Positions 8,682 to 18,394 of a DNA stretch of 64,000 nt are shown piece by piece (position 1 is the stretch's first letter; every line of letters begins with the position of its first letter). This DNA is from Corynebacterium suedekumii (lineage in GTDB: Bacteria; Actinomycetota; Actinomycetes; Mycobacteriales; Mycobacteriaceae): NCBI RefSeq assembly GCF_030252185.1, contig NZ_CP126970.1, positions 124,001 to 188,000 of the forward strand, read 5' to 3'. Below the pieces are notes generated by a model. The model saw nothing but the letters and a program-made list of their open reading frames with translations, was not told the DNA's origin and searched no databases. Both the position numbers and the translations under genes were made by a program.

Positions 8682-9908
8682 TCAGCGGAAACGCGCCGGC
8701 ACCGTCGGCTCGCCGAGGCCGAGCATGAGCCGGTTCGCCCAGTTGAAGAAGGCCGTGGCGTAGAGGTGATCGAGCAGGTCAGCCAGGGTGAGACCGAGCC
8801 CCCGCAGCTGCTGGACCGTTGCTGCGTCGTAGGCGATCGGGGTCCGTGTCAGCGCCACGGAGGCGTCCCGCAGGCCCGCCCACACCGGCGTGTCCACCGC
8901 CGTGCCCACGCCGTCCGCCAGGAGCGTATCGACGTCGCGTTCCTCCCCGCCCTCCTCGATCGCCCGGGCCGCATGCACCGACGCGCAGTACACGCACCCG
9001 TTGAACCGGGAGGTCACCGTCGCGGACCATTCCCGGTCGGCGCGGCTGAGCCCGCCGTCGGTGTTGCAGAAGATGTCCAGGTCCGTCAGCGTCCGTGCCT
9101 TGAGCGCGGCCGGGTCGCGGGCCAGCAGCCGGAAGTAGGGCATGTCCGCCCGCTCCGGACGGATAAGCGAATCGAGCTGCTCCTCGCTGAGATCGGCCTT
9201 GTCCACGGGCGTCACCCACGGTGTCCAGCCGAGGGAGTGGCGGACGAAACGTTCCGGACGGACCGGATCGACCTCGACCGGTTCCGGGGAGCGGCCGTCC
9301 CCTGTGAGGCGGGTCGCCTCCGCGACGGTCACCGGGCGGCCGGAGAGGACCTGCAGCCCGTGGACCACGCGCAGCTGGAAGGCGAGGAAGGAGACGAGCT
9401 GGGCCAGACTGACCACGTCATCGGCGGACCAGCCGGCCGCGGTGAGCCGGTCGATCGTCTCCGGCCGGGCGTCCCGCGGGTGGAAGGTGAGCAGGTGCGC
9501 CAGGTCGAAGGCCGCGGCCAGCCGCTCCCCCAGGGCACCTGCGTCATGGGTGACGTGGCCGCCGGGTTCGGACTCGTCGACGAGACCGGACTCCCGGTAG
9601 GTCCCGTAGGGACCGGTGGACAGGGCGTGGTCCACGGCGGTGAGGACGGCGTCGCGGAGGGTGGCGGGGGCGTCGTCAAGCAGGAGTTCGGAGTAGAGGG
9701 TGCGCGCGTTGGCCACCTGGTGGACGCCGGCGACATAGGTGGCCACGGCGTAGCGCTCGCCGTAGGTGAAGGTGCCCGGATTGACGGGCTCGAGCAGCGC
9801 CTCGAAGCTGCGCTGCGCGTTCGCCAGGGCGTCCGGGCGGGCCTGGCGGGCGGCGACGAGTTCATGGTCCGGCGGGAGGGTGGCGAGCAGGTTGATGATG
9901 TCGGTCAC
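8682..9908 (-). CDS. CMD-domain/alkylhydroperoxidase (AhpD-like) fusion protein
   Basis: 408 residues made of two related all-helical halves. The N-terminal half (about 1-200) resembles the CMD-domain protein seen beside KPN_01854-type ABC systems, but its redox cysteines are absent. The C-terminal half (about 205-400) has the AhpD redox motif in NGCVYCASVHA (CxxC then His). In other bacteria these halves are usually separate neighbouring genes. Here they are fused and form the last gene of a peptide/opine-type ABC operon, 12 bases after the ATPase gene. The chemistry is probably thiol-peroxidase or decarboxylase-like; the substrate is unknown. Confidence 0.82.
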   Translation of the reverse strand: MTDIINLLATLPPDHELVAARQARPDALANAQRSFEALLEPVNPGTFTYGERYAVATYVAGVHQVANARTLYSELLLDDAPATLRDAVLTAVDHALSTGPYGTYRESGLVDESEPGGHVTHDAGALGERLAAAFDLAHLLTFHPRDARPETIDRLTAAGWSADDVVSLAQLVSFLAFQLRVVHGLQVLSGRPVTVAEATRLTGDGRSPEPVEVDPVRPERFVRHSLGWTPWVTPVDKADLSEEQLDSLIRPERADMPYFRLLARDPAALKARTLTDLDIFCNTDGGLSRADREWSATVTSRFNGCVYCASVHAARAIEEGGEERDVDTLLADGVGTAVDTPVWAGLRDASVALTRTPIAYDAATVQQLRGLGLTLADLLDHLYATAFFNWANRLMLGLGEPTVPARFR

Positions 9909-9920
9909 GGGATACTCCTT

Positions 9921-11543
9921 CTACAGGCCCAGGTTGAGGTCGCCACCACGGTAGCGACGCCCCGGGATGGCGTCGATGAGCTGGCGGGTGAAGTCTGATT
10001 CGGGGGCGCGGAAGACCCGCTCCGTGGGGCCGGCCTCGACCTGCCGGCCGCGGCTCATGACGGAGACGGTGTCCGAGATCTGCCGGACCACCGCCAGGTC
10101 GTGGGAGATGAACACGTAGGTCAGCCCCAGCTCGTGCTGCAGCTCGTCGAGCAGCCGGAGGATCTGGGCCTGGACGGTGACGTCGAGGGCGGAGACCGCC
10201 TCGTCGAGGACGAGCAGCTCCGGCTCGAGGATGAGCGCCCGGGCGATGGCCACGCGCTGACGCTGACCGCCGGAGAGTTCGGCGGGTCGGCGCGCCGCGG
10301 TGCCGGAGTCCAGGGCCACCAGATCGAGGTAGCGCTCGACCCGGGTGGCGGCCTCCGCCTTCCCCGAGCGGGTGAAGTTGCGCAACGGCTCGGCGACGGT
10401 CGCGCCGATGGTCTGGCGCGGATCGAGGGAGGAGTACGGGTTCTGGTAGACCAGCTGGATGCTGCGGCGCAGGTCGCGGCGCTGTTTCCGGCCGAGGGTG
10501 GTGATCTCGGTGCCGTCGACGGTGATGGACCCGGCGGTCGGCTGGTTGAACAGGGCGATGGACCGGCCGAGGGTGGTCTTGCCGGAACCGGATTCGCCGA
10601 CGACGGCGTGCGTGGTGCCCCGGTCGACGGTGAAGGAGACGTCGTCGACGGCGGTGAAGTCGCCGAAACGCTGGGTGACACCGTCGACCACGAGCAGCGG
10701 CGGGGCGTCCCCGTCGGGGACGGGCCGACGCCGGTGGACGTCGGCGACGGCGAGGGAGGGGGCGTCGGCAAGCAGCTGGCGGGTGTAGGGGTCGCGCGGA
10801 TCCGTGAGCACCGTCGCGGCGTAGCCGGACTCGCGGACCTCACCGCGCTGCATGACCACGATGTGATCGGCGCGGTCGCCGGCGACCGCCAGGTCATGGG
10901 TGATGAACAGGATGCCGATGCTCAGCTGCCGACGCATGTCATCGAGCAGGTCGAGGATGATCTTCTGCACCGTCACATCCAGGGCAGAGGTCGGCTCGTC
11001 GGCGATGATGAGGTCCGGCTCCAGCGCGACGGCCGCGGCGATGAGCACGCGCTGCTTCATGCCGCCCGAGAGCTCGTGCGGGTACTGGTCGTAGCGGCGG
11101 GCGGGATCGTCGATGCCCACCTGTTCCAGCAGCTCCAGGACGCGGGCCTTCCGGGTCGCCGCTGTCCCCCGCCGGTGGACGGCCAGCCCCTCGGCGACGG
11201 ACTCGCCGATCGTCTTCACCGGGTTGAGCGAGTTGTTCGGATCCTGCGGGATCAGCCCGATGCGGGTGCCGCGGATCCCGCGCCACTGCTTCTCGGACAG
11301 CCCGGCCAGGTCACGGCCGTCCAGCCGGATCTCCCCGGCGTCGATGTCGGCGTTGCCCGGCAGCAGACCGATGATCGCCTGCGCCGTCGTCGACTTACCC
11401 GACCCGGATTCACCGACGATGGCGGTGATCTGGCCGGCGTGCACGGCCAGCGAGACGCCGTTGACGGCGTGGACCTCCCGGCCGCCGGCGGTGGCGTAGG
11501 AGACGACGAGGTCGGTGACCTCGAGCAGGGGCTGACGTGTCAT
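9921..11543 (-). CDS. dipeptide/oligopeptide-type ABC transporter, two fused ATPase domains
   Basis: 540 residues holding two complete ABC cassettes, equivalent to DppD and DppF. The first has Walker A (GESGSGKST), signature LSGGMKQR and Walker B ([12 protein letters not shown]). The second has [17 protein letters not shown] and [12 protein letters not shown], where the usual catalytic-loop DEP reads DEA. It starts one base after the DppC-type permease gene ends. It energises the two permeases upstream. The substrate class is a peptide, opine or similar small molecule; the McbR site ahead of the operon points to a sulphur compound. Confidence 0.93.
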   Translation of the reverse strand: MTRQPLLEVTDLVVSYATAGGREVHAVNGVSLAVHAGQITAIVGESGSGKSTTAQAIIGLLPGNADIDAGEIRLDGRDLAGLSEKQWRGIRGTRIGLIPQDPNNSLNPVKTIGESVAEGLAVHRRGTAATRKARVLELLEQVGIDDPARRYDQYPHELSGGMKQRVLIAAAVALEPDLIIADEPTSALDVTVQKIILDLLDDMRRQLSIGILFITHDLAVAGDRADHIVVMQRGEVRESGYAATVLTDPRDPYTRQLLADAPSLAVADVHRRRPVPDGDAPPLLVVDGVTQRFGDFTAVDDVSFTVDRGTTHAVVGESGSGKTTLGRSIALFNQPTAGSITVDGTEITTLGRKQRRDLRRSIQLVYQNPYSSLDPRQTIGATVAEPLRNFTRSGKAEAATRVERYLDLVALDSGTAARRPAELSGGQRQRVAIARALILEPELLVLDEAVSALDVTVQAQILRLLDELQHELGLTYVFISHDLAVVRQISDTVSVMSRGRQVEAGPTERVFRAPESDFTRQLIDAIPGRRYRGGDLNLGL

Positions 11544-11544
11544 G

Positions 11545-12420
11545 TCAGGCCTCCTTCCGGATGAGCTGGGCGAGGTAGTTGGTGGCGCACACCACGGCGA
11601 CGATGACCAGTCCCGGCAGGACGGTCAGCCACCAGGAGGTGGCCATGTAGTCGCGCGCGTCGGCGATGATCAGGCCCCACTCCGGGGTGGGCGGCGGGGC
11701 ACCGTAGCCGAGGAAGCTCAGCGTGGACAGCTGCAGGATGGCCGAGCCGAACTGCAGGGCCGCCAGGGCCAGCACCGGGGTCAGCGAGTTGGGCAGGATG
11801 TGACGCACCAGCACCTGCCACTGCGTGCCGCCGGAGCCGTAGGCTGCCTCGACGTAGTCGGACCCGGCGACCGAGAGCACCTGCGAGCGGGCCAGGCGGG
11901 CGAAGGTGGCCACCGAGGTGACGCCGACGGCGATGGCGGCGTTCATCGTGCCGAAACCGAGCAGGATGATCACCGACAGGCTCAGCAGCAGCGCGGGGAT
12001 GGACAGCAGGACATCGATGAAACGCATGAGCACCGAGTCGACCCAGCCACGCTGCGTGCCGGCGAGCAGGCCGATGAGCGTGCCCACCACGAGGCCGACA
12101 AGCACGGCGATGACCGCGCCGGTGAGGGATTCGCGGGTGCCCCACACCACGCGGGTGAACAGGTCACGGCCGACGGCGTCGGTGCCGAACCAGTTGGTGG
12201 CGTTCGGCTCCAGCAGCGGCTGGAAGGTGCCGACGTTCGGCTCATGGCTGCTGAACACCTGCGGGATCAGCGCCCACAGCAGGGCGACGACGAGGACGGC
12301 CGCCGAGATGAGGGTGCCGGGACGCGTCCACACGCTGCGGCGGAGGCGCCGGCGGCGGGGTGTGTCGGTGGCCGTGGGGGTTGCGGCGGGGCCGGTGGCG
12401 GTGAGGGCTGTCGTGCTCAT
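11545..12420 (-). CDS. DppC-type ABC transporter permease
   Basis: 291 residues from ATG 12420, which overlaps the stop of the DppB gene (ATGA). A Thr-, Ala- and Pro-rich N-terminal tail and an Arg cluster precede the first helix. The OppC N-terminal region (HEPNVGTFQPLLEPNATNWFGTDAVGRDLFTRVV) is recognisable by its FGTD-x2-GRD core. A conserved EAA loop (YVEAAYGSGGTQWQVLVRHILPN) is present, shown here by its EAA-x3-G spacing. It is one half of the channel. Confidence 0.93.
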   Translation of the reverse strand: MSTTALTATGPAATPTATDTPRRRRLRRSVWTRPGTLISAAVLVVALLWALIPQVFSSHEPNVGTFQPLLEPNATNWFGTDAVGRDLFTRVVWGTRESLTGAVIAVLVGLVVGTLIGLLAGTQRGWVDSVLMRFIDVLLSIPALLLSLSVIILLGFGTMNAAIAVGVTSVATFARLARSQVLSVAGSDYVEAAYGSGGTQWQVLVRHILPNSLTPVLALAALQFGSAILQLSTLSFLGYGAPPPTPEWGLIIADARDYMATSWWLTVLPGLVIVAVVCATNYLAQLIRKEA

Positions 12421-13358
12421 GAGCGGACCTTCCTGCGCAGGCGGGCATCGAGGACCGGGTAGAGCAGATCGACGATGAGGTTGATGAGGACGTAGAGGGT
12501 CGCCGCGATGACCACCACGGCCAGCAGGACCGGGGTGTCCCGGTTGGCCACGGCCTGGACCGTCATCTGGCCGAGCCCGGCGCGACCGAAGACGGACTCG
12601 GTGACCACGGCGCCGCCGACGAGTTCGCCGAACAGCAGGCCGGCCATCGTGAGCGCCGGGAGCATGGCGTTGCGCAGGATGTTGCGCCAGAAGATCCACA
12701 CCTCACCGGCGCCGCGGGCCCGGACGGCCTGGATGAACGGTTGTCCCTTGACCTGGTCGATGGAGCGGATGAGCACCTGCGCCAGCGGGGCGGCGATGGG
12801 GATGGACAACGTGATGGTCGGCAGGATGAGGGCCTGCGCGGTGCTCGCCCCGATGACCGGGACCCACCCCAGTCGGAAGGAGACGAGCTGGATGATGACG
12901 ATGCCGAGCCAGAACGTCGGCAGGGAGACCATGAACGCGGGCAGCGAGCGGAAGACGTCACCGACGGCGCGGAACTTCTCCGAGGTGCCCACGATGGCGA
13001 TGCCCAGCGCGAGGACGACCGCCAGCGCGAACGCCAGGAGAGCGAGTGCCACGGTGCCGGGAATGGCCTCCGCCAGCAGCGTGGACACGGCGGTACCCGT
13101 CTGCACGGAGTACCCGAAGTTTCCGGTGACAAAGCCGCCGAGCGCCTGGACGTACTGGGCCAGGATCGGCTCGTCCGCACCGTAGGTGTCCCGGATGCGC
13201 TGCAGTTCCTCGGCCGACAGCGCCAGGTCGGGGCTGGCGTAGCGGGCCATGACACCGTCGGACGGCAGGGCGGAGAGCAGGATGAAGGCCAGGGTGTAGG
13301 TGATCAGCAGGACCAGCACGGCCTGGCCGATGCGCCGGAGGATCATCGAGGAGGTCAC
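12417..13358 (-). CDS. DppB-type ABC transporter permease
   Basis: 313 residues with a typical DppB N-terminal helix, a periplasmic loop and about six membrane spans. The EAA loop is visible as IQAVRARGAGEVWIFWRN. It overlaps the binding-protein gene by four bases (ATGA) and the DppC gene by four bases, so translation is coupled along the operon. Confidence 0.93.
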   Translation of the reverse strand: MTSSMILRRIGQAVLVLLITYTLAFILLSALPSDGVMARYASPDLALSAEELQRIRDTYGADEPILAQYVQALGGFVTGNFGYSVQTGTAVSTLLAEAIPGTVALALLAFALAVVLALGIAIVGTSEKFRAVGDVFRSLPAFMVSLPTFWLGIVIIQLVSFRLGWVPVIGASTAQALILPTITLSIPIAAPLAQVLIRSIDQVKGQPFIQAVRARGAGEVWIFWRNILRNAMLPALTMAGLLFGELVGGAVVTESVFGRAGLGQMTVQAVANRDTPVLLAVVVIAATLYVLINLIVDLLYPVLDARLRRKVRS

Positions 13359-15022
13359 TGGTCGTCCCCTTCCGTGTGGTTGTCACCGTGGTCGAGCCAG
13401 ACCCCGTAGAAGGACGGCCGGCCGATGGCGTCGGGCTGGAAACCCTTGACGTAGGGCTGGGCGCCGTAGACCTGGGGTTCCTCGAACAGGGGCAGGATGT
13501 AGGCCTGTTCGGTGAGGTAGTCCTGGACACGGCCGGTCATCTCGGCGCGGTCCTCCTCCGCGGGCAGGGAGGCGATCTGCTGGAGCATGTCCTCGAGCTG
13601 CTGGTCGTGGACCTGCCTGGTCTCCTTGTCGCCGTTGAGCAGTTCGTTGCGGTTGTCGGAGTGCCACATCGACTTGATCACGTCGTAGTCGGCGCGACCG
13701 ACCATGGTGTGCCGGATCTGGATGTTGTCGTACGACAGGGAGTCGGCGTTCTGGGTGGCATTGTCACCGGGGTTGAGGTGGACCTCGATGCCCACGCGGC
13801 GGAGTTGCTCCTGGATCTTGGTGATCACCTCACGTGAGCGGGGCTGCGGGACAGCCTCGTTGATGGTGAAGCTCAGGCGCTGCCCGTCCTTGACGCGGAT
13901 GCCGTCCGGTCCGGGGACCCAGCCGAGCTCGTCGAGCAGGGCCTCGGCCTCGGCCCGGCCGTGGCGGTAGGCGTCGCCCTGATCACGGAAGCCGAGGGCG
14001 GTGTGGGCGATGGCGGAGCGGGCGACGGGGTAGGACTCGGAGAACAGGGTGTGGTTGATTTCCTCGCGGTCGATGGCGCGGATGATGGCCTGCCGCATGC
14101 GGATGTCCTCCAGCAGCGGGTGCATGAAGCGGAAGCTCAGGCCGTTGTTCACGCCGTTGGTGCCGTGGGAGATGACCTGGAGACCCTGGTCGCGGAGGTG
14201 GCGTTCGACGGGGGCCTCGATCTGGCGGGCGAGGTCGGCCTGGTCAGCGACGAGGCCACCGACGCGGACCGATTCCTCGGCGGCGAGGACGTAGTCGATC
14301 TGGTCGAGCCGCGCCCGGCCCTGGTGGGGGTGCGCGGGCGGGGCCCAGTCGTAGTCCTCGCGGGCCGTGAGTGTCAGGAGGGTGCCCAGGTCCTCGGATT
14401 CGATGACGAAGGGGCCGGAGCCGATGACGCCGGTGGCGTTGCCCGGTGCGAAACCGTCGTTGCCGAGGGCGAGCGTGGCGTCGGAGAGTAGTCCGGCGTT
14501 GAAGGAGCTGGTGGCCTGGGCAAAGCCGGGGGCGGGGGCGGAGAAGTGGAAGCGGACGGTGTCGGCGTCGACGACCTCGCCGCGTTCGTAGTTGGTGATC
14601 TGCTCCGAGGAGGTCAGGGTGCGGTCGGAGTCGCCGAGACCGTAGAGGTCGAAGTTGGCGACGACGTTCTCCGGGGTCAGCGGGGTGCCGTCGGAGTAGG
14701 TGACGTCGGTGCGGATGTCGAAGGTGTACTCGGTGGCGTCGGCGTTGACCTCGGGCAGGTCCGTGGCGATCCACGGGCTGAGTTCGAGGGTCTCCGGGTC
14801 CTGGTAGAGCAGCCGGTCGGTGATGTTGTTGACCACGCCGCCGTTGGGGTAGAAACCGGCGCCCGGCGGGTAGAGCGTGGCGAAGAAGATCGGCTCGAGG
14901 TAGGTCAGCCGTTGGACGTCGTCGTCCGGGCCCGTGGTGGCGCAGGCCGTGAGCAGCCCGGCACCCAGGGTCGTGGCGACGACCGCGGCCACGACCCTCG
15001 CCAGTCGCTTTGTCAGGGACAC
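13355..15022 (-). CDS. ABC transporter substrate-binding lipoprotein (family 5, KPN_01854-like)
   Basis: 555 residues. The signal peptide ends in a lipobox (LLTAC), then a family-5 oligopeptide-binding fold follows. It starts at GTG 15022 behind a GGAG ribosome site. The order binding protein, DppB, DppC, fused DppDF, CMD-AhpD protein matches clusters built round KPN_01854-family binding proteins. It is the first gene of a minus-strand operon. A perfect McbR box lies 66 bases upstream, so repression by McbR in sulphur-rich conditions is likely. Confidence 0.88.
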   Translation of the reverse strand: MSLTKRLARVVAAVVATTLGAGLLTACATTGPDDDVQRLTYLEPIFFATLYPPGAGFYPNGGVVNNITDRLLYQDPETLELSPWIATDLPEVNADATEYTFDIRTDVTYSDGTPLTPENVVANFDLYGLGDSDRTLTSSEQITNYERGEVVDADTVRFHFSAPAPGFAQATSSFNAGLLSDATLALGNDGFAPGNATGVIGSGPFVIESEDLGTLLTLTAREDYDWAPPAHPHQGRARLDQIDYVLAAEESVRVGGLVADQADLARQIEAPVERHLRDQGLQVISHGTNGVNNGLSFRFMHPLLEDIRMRQAIIRAIDREEINHTLFSESYPVARSAIAHTALGFRDQGDAYRHGRAEAEALLDELGWVPGPDGIRVKDGQRLSFTINEAVPQPRSREVITKIQEQLRRVGIEVHLNPGDNATQNADSLSYDNIQIRHTMVGRADYDVIKSMWHSDNRNELLNGDKETRQVHDQQLEDMLQQIASLPAEEDRAEMTGRVQDYLTEQAYILPLFEEPQVYGAQPYVKGFQPDAIGRPSFYGVWLDHGDNHTEGDDQ

Positions 15023-15087
15023 GTGTTTCTCCTTTGGTCAGATTCCGGGGACCTTACCACGCCCTAGACTGGTTGGTATCCGACAGG

Positions 15088-15103
15088 TAGACCGTCTAGT
15101 CTA
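15088..15103. promoter_or_regulatory. McbR operator (TAGAC-N6-GTCTA)
   Basis: The 16 bases TAGACCGTCTAGTCTA match the published corynebacterial McbR consensus TAGAC-N6-GTCTA with no mismatch. The site sits between the divergent binding-protein gene (start 15022) and the FAD/NAD(P) gene (start 15130), where it can block both promoters. A second, degenerate copy (TAGAC-N6-GTATC) is at 15065-15080. McbR is the TetR-type repressor of sulphur metabolism in corynebacteria. Actual binding is inferred. Confidence 0.78.
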
Positions 15104-15129
15104 TTTATATCGACGGTATCGTCATCCCC

Positions 15130-17114
15130 ATGACAGGAGCAGCGTTGTCCCATCCCACCCCCGCCACCCCGGCCGGCCCCACTGACCCGGCTCTGGCCAT
15201 CGTCGGCCTCGGCCCCCGCGGCATCTCGGTCATCGAACGCATCGCCGCCGCCCTGCCCGCCGACCGCGGCCTCACGCTCCACCTCATCGACGACGCCCAG
15301 CACGGCGCCGGCCGCGTGTGGGACACCGACCAGACCCGCACCCTGTGCATGAACACCCTCTCCGGCGCCGTCACCCTGTTCACCGAACCCGGTTCCTCCG
15401 TCACCGCACCCGTCCTCGAGGGCCCGATCCTCCACGAGTGGATCCGTCTGCTCCGCGGCGACCGCGACGGCATCTCCCCCGCCGCGATCGCGCTTTACGA
15501 CGCCCACCCTCCCGCACCCGCCATCGCCACCTCCTTCGCCGAGGAACTCGCCGTCACCGTCCCCGAGTCCAACCCTTCCCGCGCCCTCTACGGTGCCTAC
15601 CTGCGCTGGGTCTACGACGTCGCCCTGGCCCAGCTGCCCGACAGCGTCCGGGTCCTCGACCACCACTCCCGGGTCACCGGCATCACCGAGGTCGCCGGCC
15701 GTGACGTCCTCGAGTTTGCCGACGGCTCCACCGTCACCGCCGACGCCACCGTCCTCGCCTACGGCTGGCAGCCACCCGGACCCTCCCCTCCGAGGCTGCC
15801 CTCGCCGAAGCGTCGGACGCCGCCGACCTCACGTGGATCCGCCCGGGCAACCCCGTCGAGCAGCCCGTCCACCTCGTGCCCGAGTCCGGCACCGTCCTCG
15901 CCCGCGGCCTGGGCATGGGTTTCTTCGACGTCATGGCCCTGCTCACCGTCGACCGCGGCGGCTCCTTCGTCGAGGACCCCACCACCCGCTCCGGACTGCG
16001 CTATGAGCCGTCCGGCCGCGAACCCCACCTCGTGGTCACCTCCCACCGCGGCTACCCCTACCTGCCCAAGTCCGAGTTCCACGCCCTTCCGCCCGCCGCC
16101 CGACTCACCCGGCTCACAGCTGTCATCGCGGAGCTGGCCGACCGGACCGCCCCGGCGAGCATCGACTTCGACACCGAGGTGTGGCCCGCCGTCATCGCCG
16201 ACGCCTACGAGGCCTACTACCGGGTCCTCGCCCGCGTCCGCCCCGACAAGGTGGTGACCTCCTTCGACGAGATCGTCGCCACCATCGAATCGGCCGTCCG
16301 CGACGGTGCGATCACCGCCGACCTCACCGCCCTCCACACCGCCCTCGCCCCGCACACCACAGAGCCCTTCGACCTCACCCGCTGGCTCGACCCGCTGCGC
16401 GGTGTCGGCGGATCACTCGACCTGGTCACCGAACAGATCGCCGCCGGCATGGCCTCCGACATCACCGAGGCCGAAGCCGGACTCGACAGCCCCCTCAAGG
16501 CGGCCCTGTGGTCGGTCAGCGCCTCCCGCAAACCCGCCTCGATCCTCGGGGCCGAGGGCCGCTACACTCTCGAATCGCGCCGCAACCTCTTCCGCACCAC
16601 CATGTCCCTGGGGCAGATGGTCGGTTCCGGCCCGCCGCTGTTCCGCACCCGCCAACTGCTCGCGCTCGTCGACGCCGGCCTCGTCTCCTTCCTCGGCGCC
16701 GACCCGACCGTCGAGGTCGCCGACGGCGCCGTCGTCGCCAGCTCCCCCACCACCCTGGGCGAGCCGGTCCGCGCCACCACGCTCATCGACGCCTGGATGC
16801 ACCGGCCCGACGTCCGCCGCCCCGGCGACCCCCTCGCCGTCTCGCTTCACGACGCCGCCCGCACCCGCCCCTTCCAGCTCACCGCCGCCACCGGCCGCAC
16901 CGTCGACAGCGGCTCCCCCGAGGTCGACCCGGCCACCCGCCTGGCCGTGCGTGCCGACGGCACCCTCGACCCCCGACTCCACATCATCGGCATCCCGACC
17001 TGGGGCCAACTCCCCGACACGACCATCTCCCCCATGCCTGGGACCGACCCGCTCATGCTCCAGGAGACCGACAAGGCGGCCCGCAGCGCTCTCGCCGTCG
17101 CCCTCGACGACTGA
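15130..17114 (+). pseudogene. FAD/NAD(P)-binding oxidoreductase (NAD_binding_9 type), frameshifted
   Basis: The N-terminal part has a dinucleotide-binding motif (IVGLGPRGISVIERI) of the NAD_binding_9 family. It runs in one frame to about 15776 (ending YGWQPP). Homology-like sequence then continues in another frame (RTLPSEAALAEASDAADLTW ...) to the stop at 17112-17114. One missing base in the C-rich tract at 15772-15783 explains it; restored, the protein would be about 661 residues. It could be a true null allele, a sequencing error or, less likely, programmed slippage. It lies divergent from the McbR-linked importer, so it probably served in oxidation of the imported compound. Confidence 0.8.
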
Positions 17115-17119
17115 CCCCC

Positions 17120-17202
17120 TTCGGGATCAGCCCGTCGGAAGGAGTACTGATCCCGAGTCCAGATGAGCTGACACCGGGTGATCCCGACGGGCTGATCCCG
17201 AA
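17120..17202 (+). repeat. 83-bp palindromic repeat, copy 1
   Basis: Begins TTCGGGATCAGCCCGTCGG and ends with its exact 19-base reverse complement, with an internal TACTGATCCCGAGT arm. It starts 5 bases after the oxidoreductase stop. An 83-bp copy lies in inverted orientation at 18290-18372. The hairpin could act as a terminator or be a small non-autonomous mobile repeat. Confidence 0.85.
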
Positions 17203-17304
17203 CCTATATCGTCCGGCGCCGCAACCCGAGGAGCTGTCCATCTGTGGACAACTCCGGTTATCCACAGACTCCGACCCCACTCGTAGACGTGAAGCTGGAC
17301 CATC

Positions 17305-18283
17305 GTGGCCAGACGGTTCAGCGTGGGAGCCATGAAGAACTGGCCGGACCACTTTTGCCTCATCCAACTTCGACGCCTCACGCTCAAGGACCAGGATGTC
17401 CTCGCCAAGGTGGCTGACGGAACTCTTCGGAAGCTCACCAAGGAGATCGCCATGGATGCACGTGCGTTCGCTGATCTTCCACCCTGGGACAAGGCCACTG
17501 CCCGGGCCGCGGCGGTCGGGCTCACTGCCGACACCGCGGTGGTGGCGGGGCCCGCGGCCGCCCGGCTGTGGGGAATCGATGTGCTGGGACACGACGACAC
17601 CACCGAGCTGCTCCTTCCGGGGTCAGCCCGACCGGGGTCGAAGAAGGGCTGGCCACCGGGTGTGGTCTACCGCAGCGGTTTTCTCCATCCCGACGACATC
17701 CATTCGGAGCACGGTATCCGGGTCACCCGACTCATCCGCACGCTCGCCGACATCGCCCGCCACCACACTCTCGAGCAGACGGTCGTCGCCGTGGATTCCG
17801 CCCGGAGGCTGTGGCCGGAGTTGACTCCCGCGACGTTGGATAACCTGGCGGATTTCTCTCGGCCCGTTCCATCGGACCCGGACACTGCGGCAGGCGATTG
17901 CGCTGTCCCGTCCGGAGATCGGCAGTGCGCTGGAGTCCCAGGCGAGGTTCCGGCTGTGGGAGGCCGACCTACCGGGCGTGCATCGAGTGGAGACGCAGGC
18001 CCCCATTACCGTGAACCACGGCATCACCTACCGGGTCGACCTGCTCATCAACGGATGGCTGGTCGTGGAGGTGGACGGAGAAATGAAATATCGCGGCGCA
18101 TTCGGTGTCACCCCTGACGAAGCCATTCGCCGGGAGCGCAGGAGGGAGAAGGAGATTCAGAATCTGGGATATGTCGTCCTGCGGATCAGCGCGGCGGACC
18201 TCCGTGACCCGGCCGGGTTCCTCACCCTCATCGCCGACACCCTGGCGAACACCACTGTCCCGGCTCATCTGGTCCACGCCTGA
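17305..18283 (+). pseudogene. AbiEi-antitoxin-like/DUF559-domain protein, frameshifted
   Basis: The N-terminal frame (17305 to about 17860) encodes a helical domain with motifs common in actinobacterial AbiEi-like proteins (VVAGPAAARLWGIDVL; GIRVTRLIRTLADIAR). The C-terminal part continues in the next frame (RTLRQAIALSRPEIGSALES ...). It ends in a DUF559/PD-(D/E)XK-like endonuclease domain (YRVDLLI-x5-VVEVDGEMKY ... GYVVLRIS). A one-base shift near 17853-17862 joins them; intact length would be about 325 residues. The start is uncertain (GTG 17305 or ATG 17332). The gene is framed by two inverted 83-bp repeats. Confidence 0.72.
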
Positions 18284-18289
18284 CCGAAG

Positions 18290-18372
18290 TTCGGGATCAG
18301 CCTGTCGGGATCACCCCGCGTTCGCGGGTTAGAACTCGGGATCAGTACTCCTCCCGACGGGCTGATCCCGAA
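18290..18372 (-). repeat. 83-bp palindromic repeat, copy 2 (inverted)
   Basis: The reverse complement matches copy 1 over the first 39 bases with one difference and over the last 25 with one difference; only the middle diverges. It starts 7 bases after the DUF559 gene stop and lies between two convergent genes. A bidirectional terminator or a MITE-like element are both possible. Confidence 0.85.
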
Positions 18373-18394
18373 TCCTGGGAGGAGGGCGGCTTCT

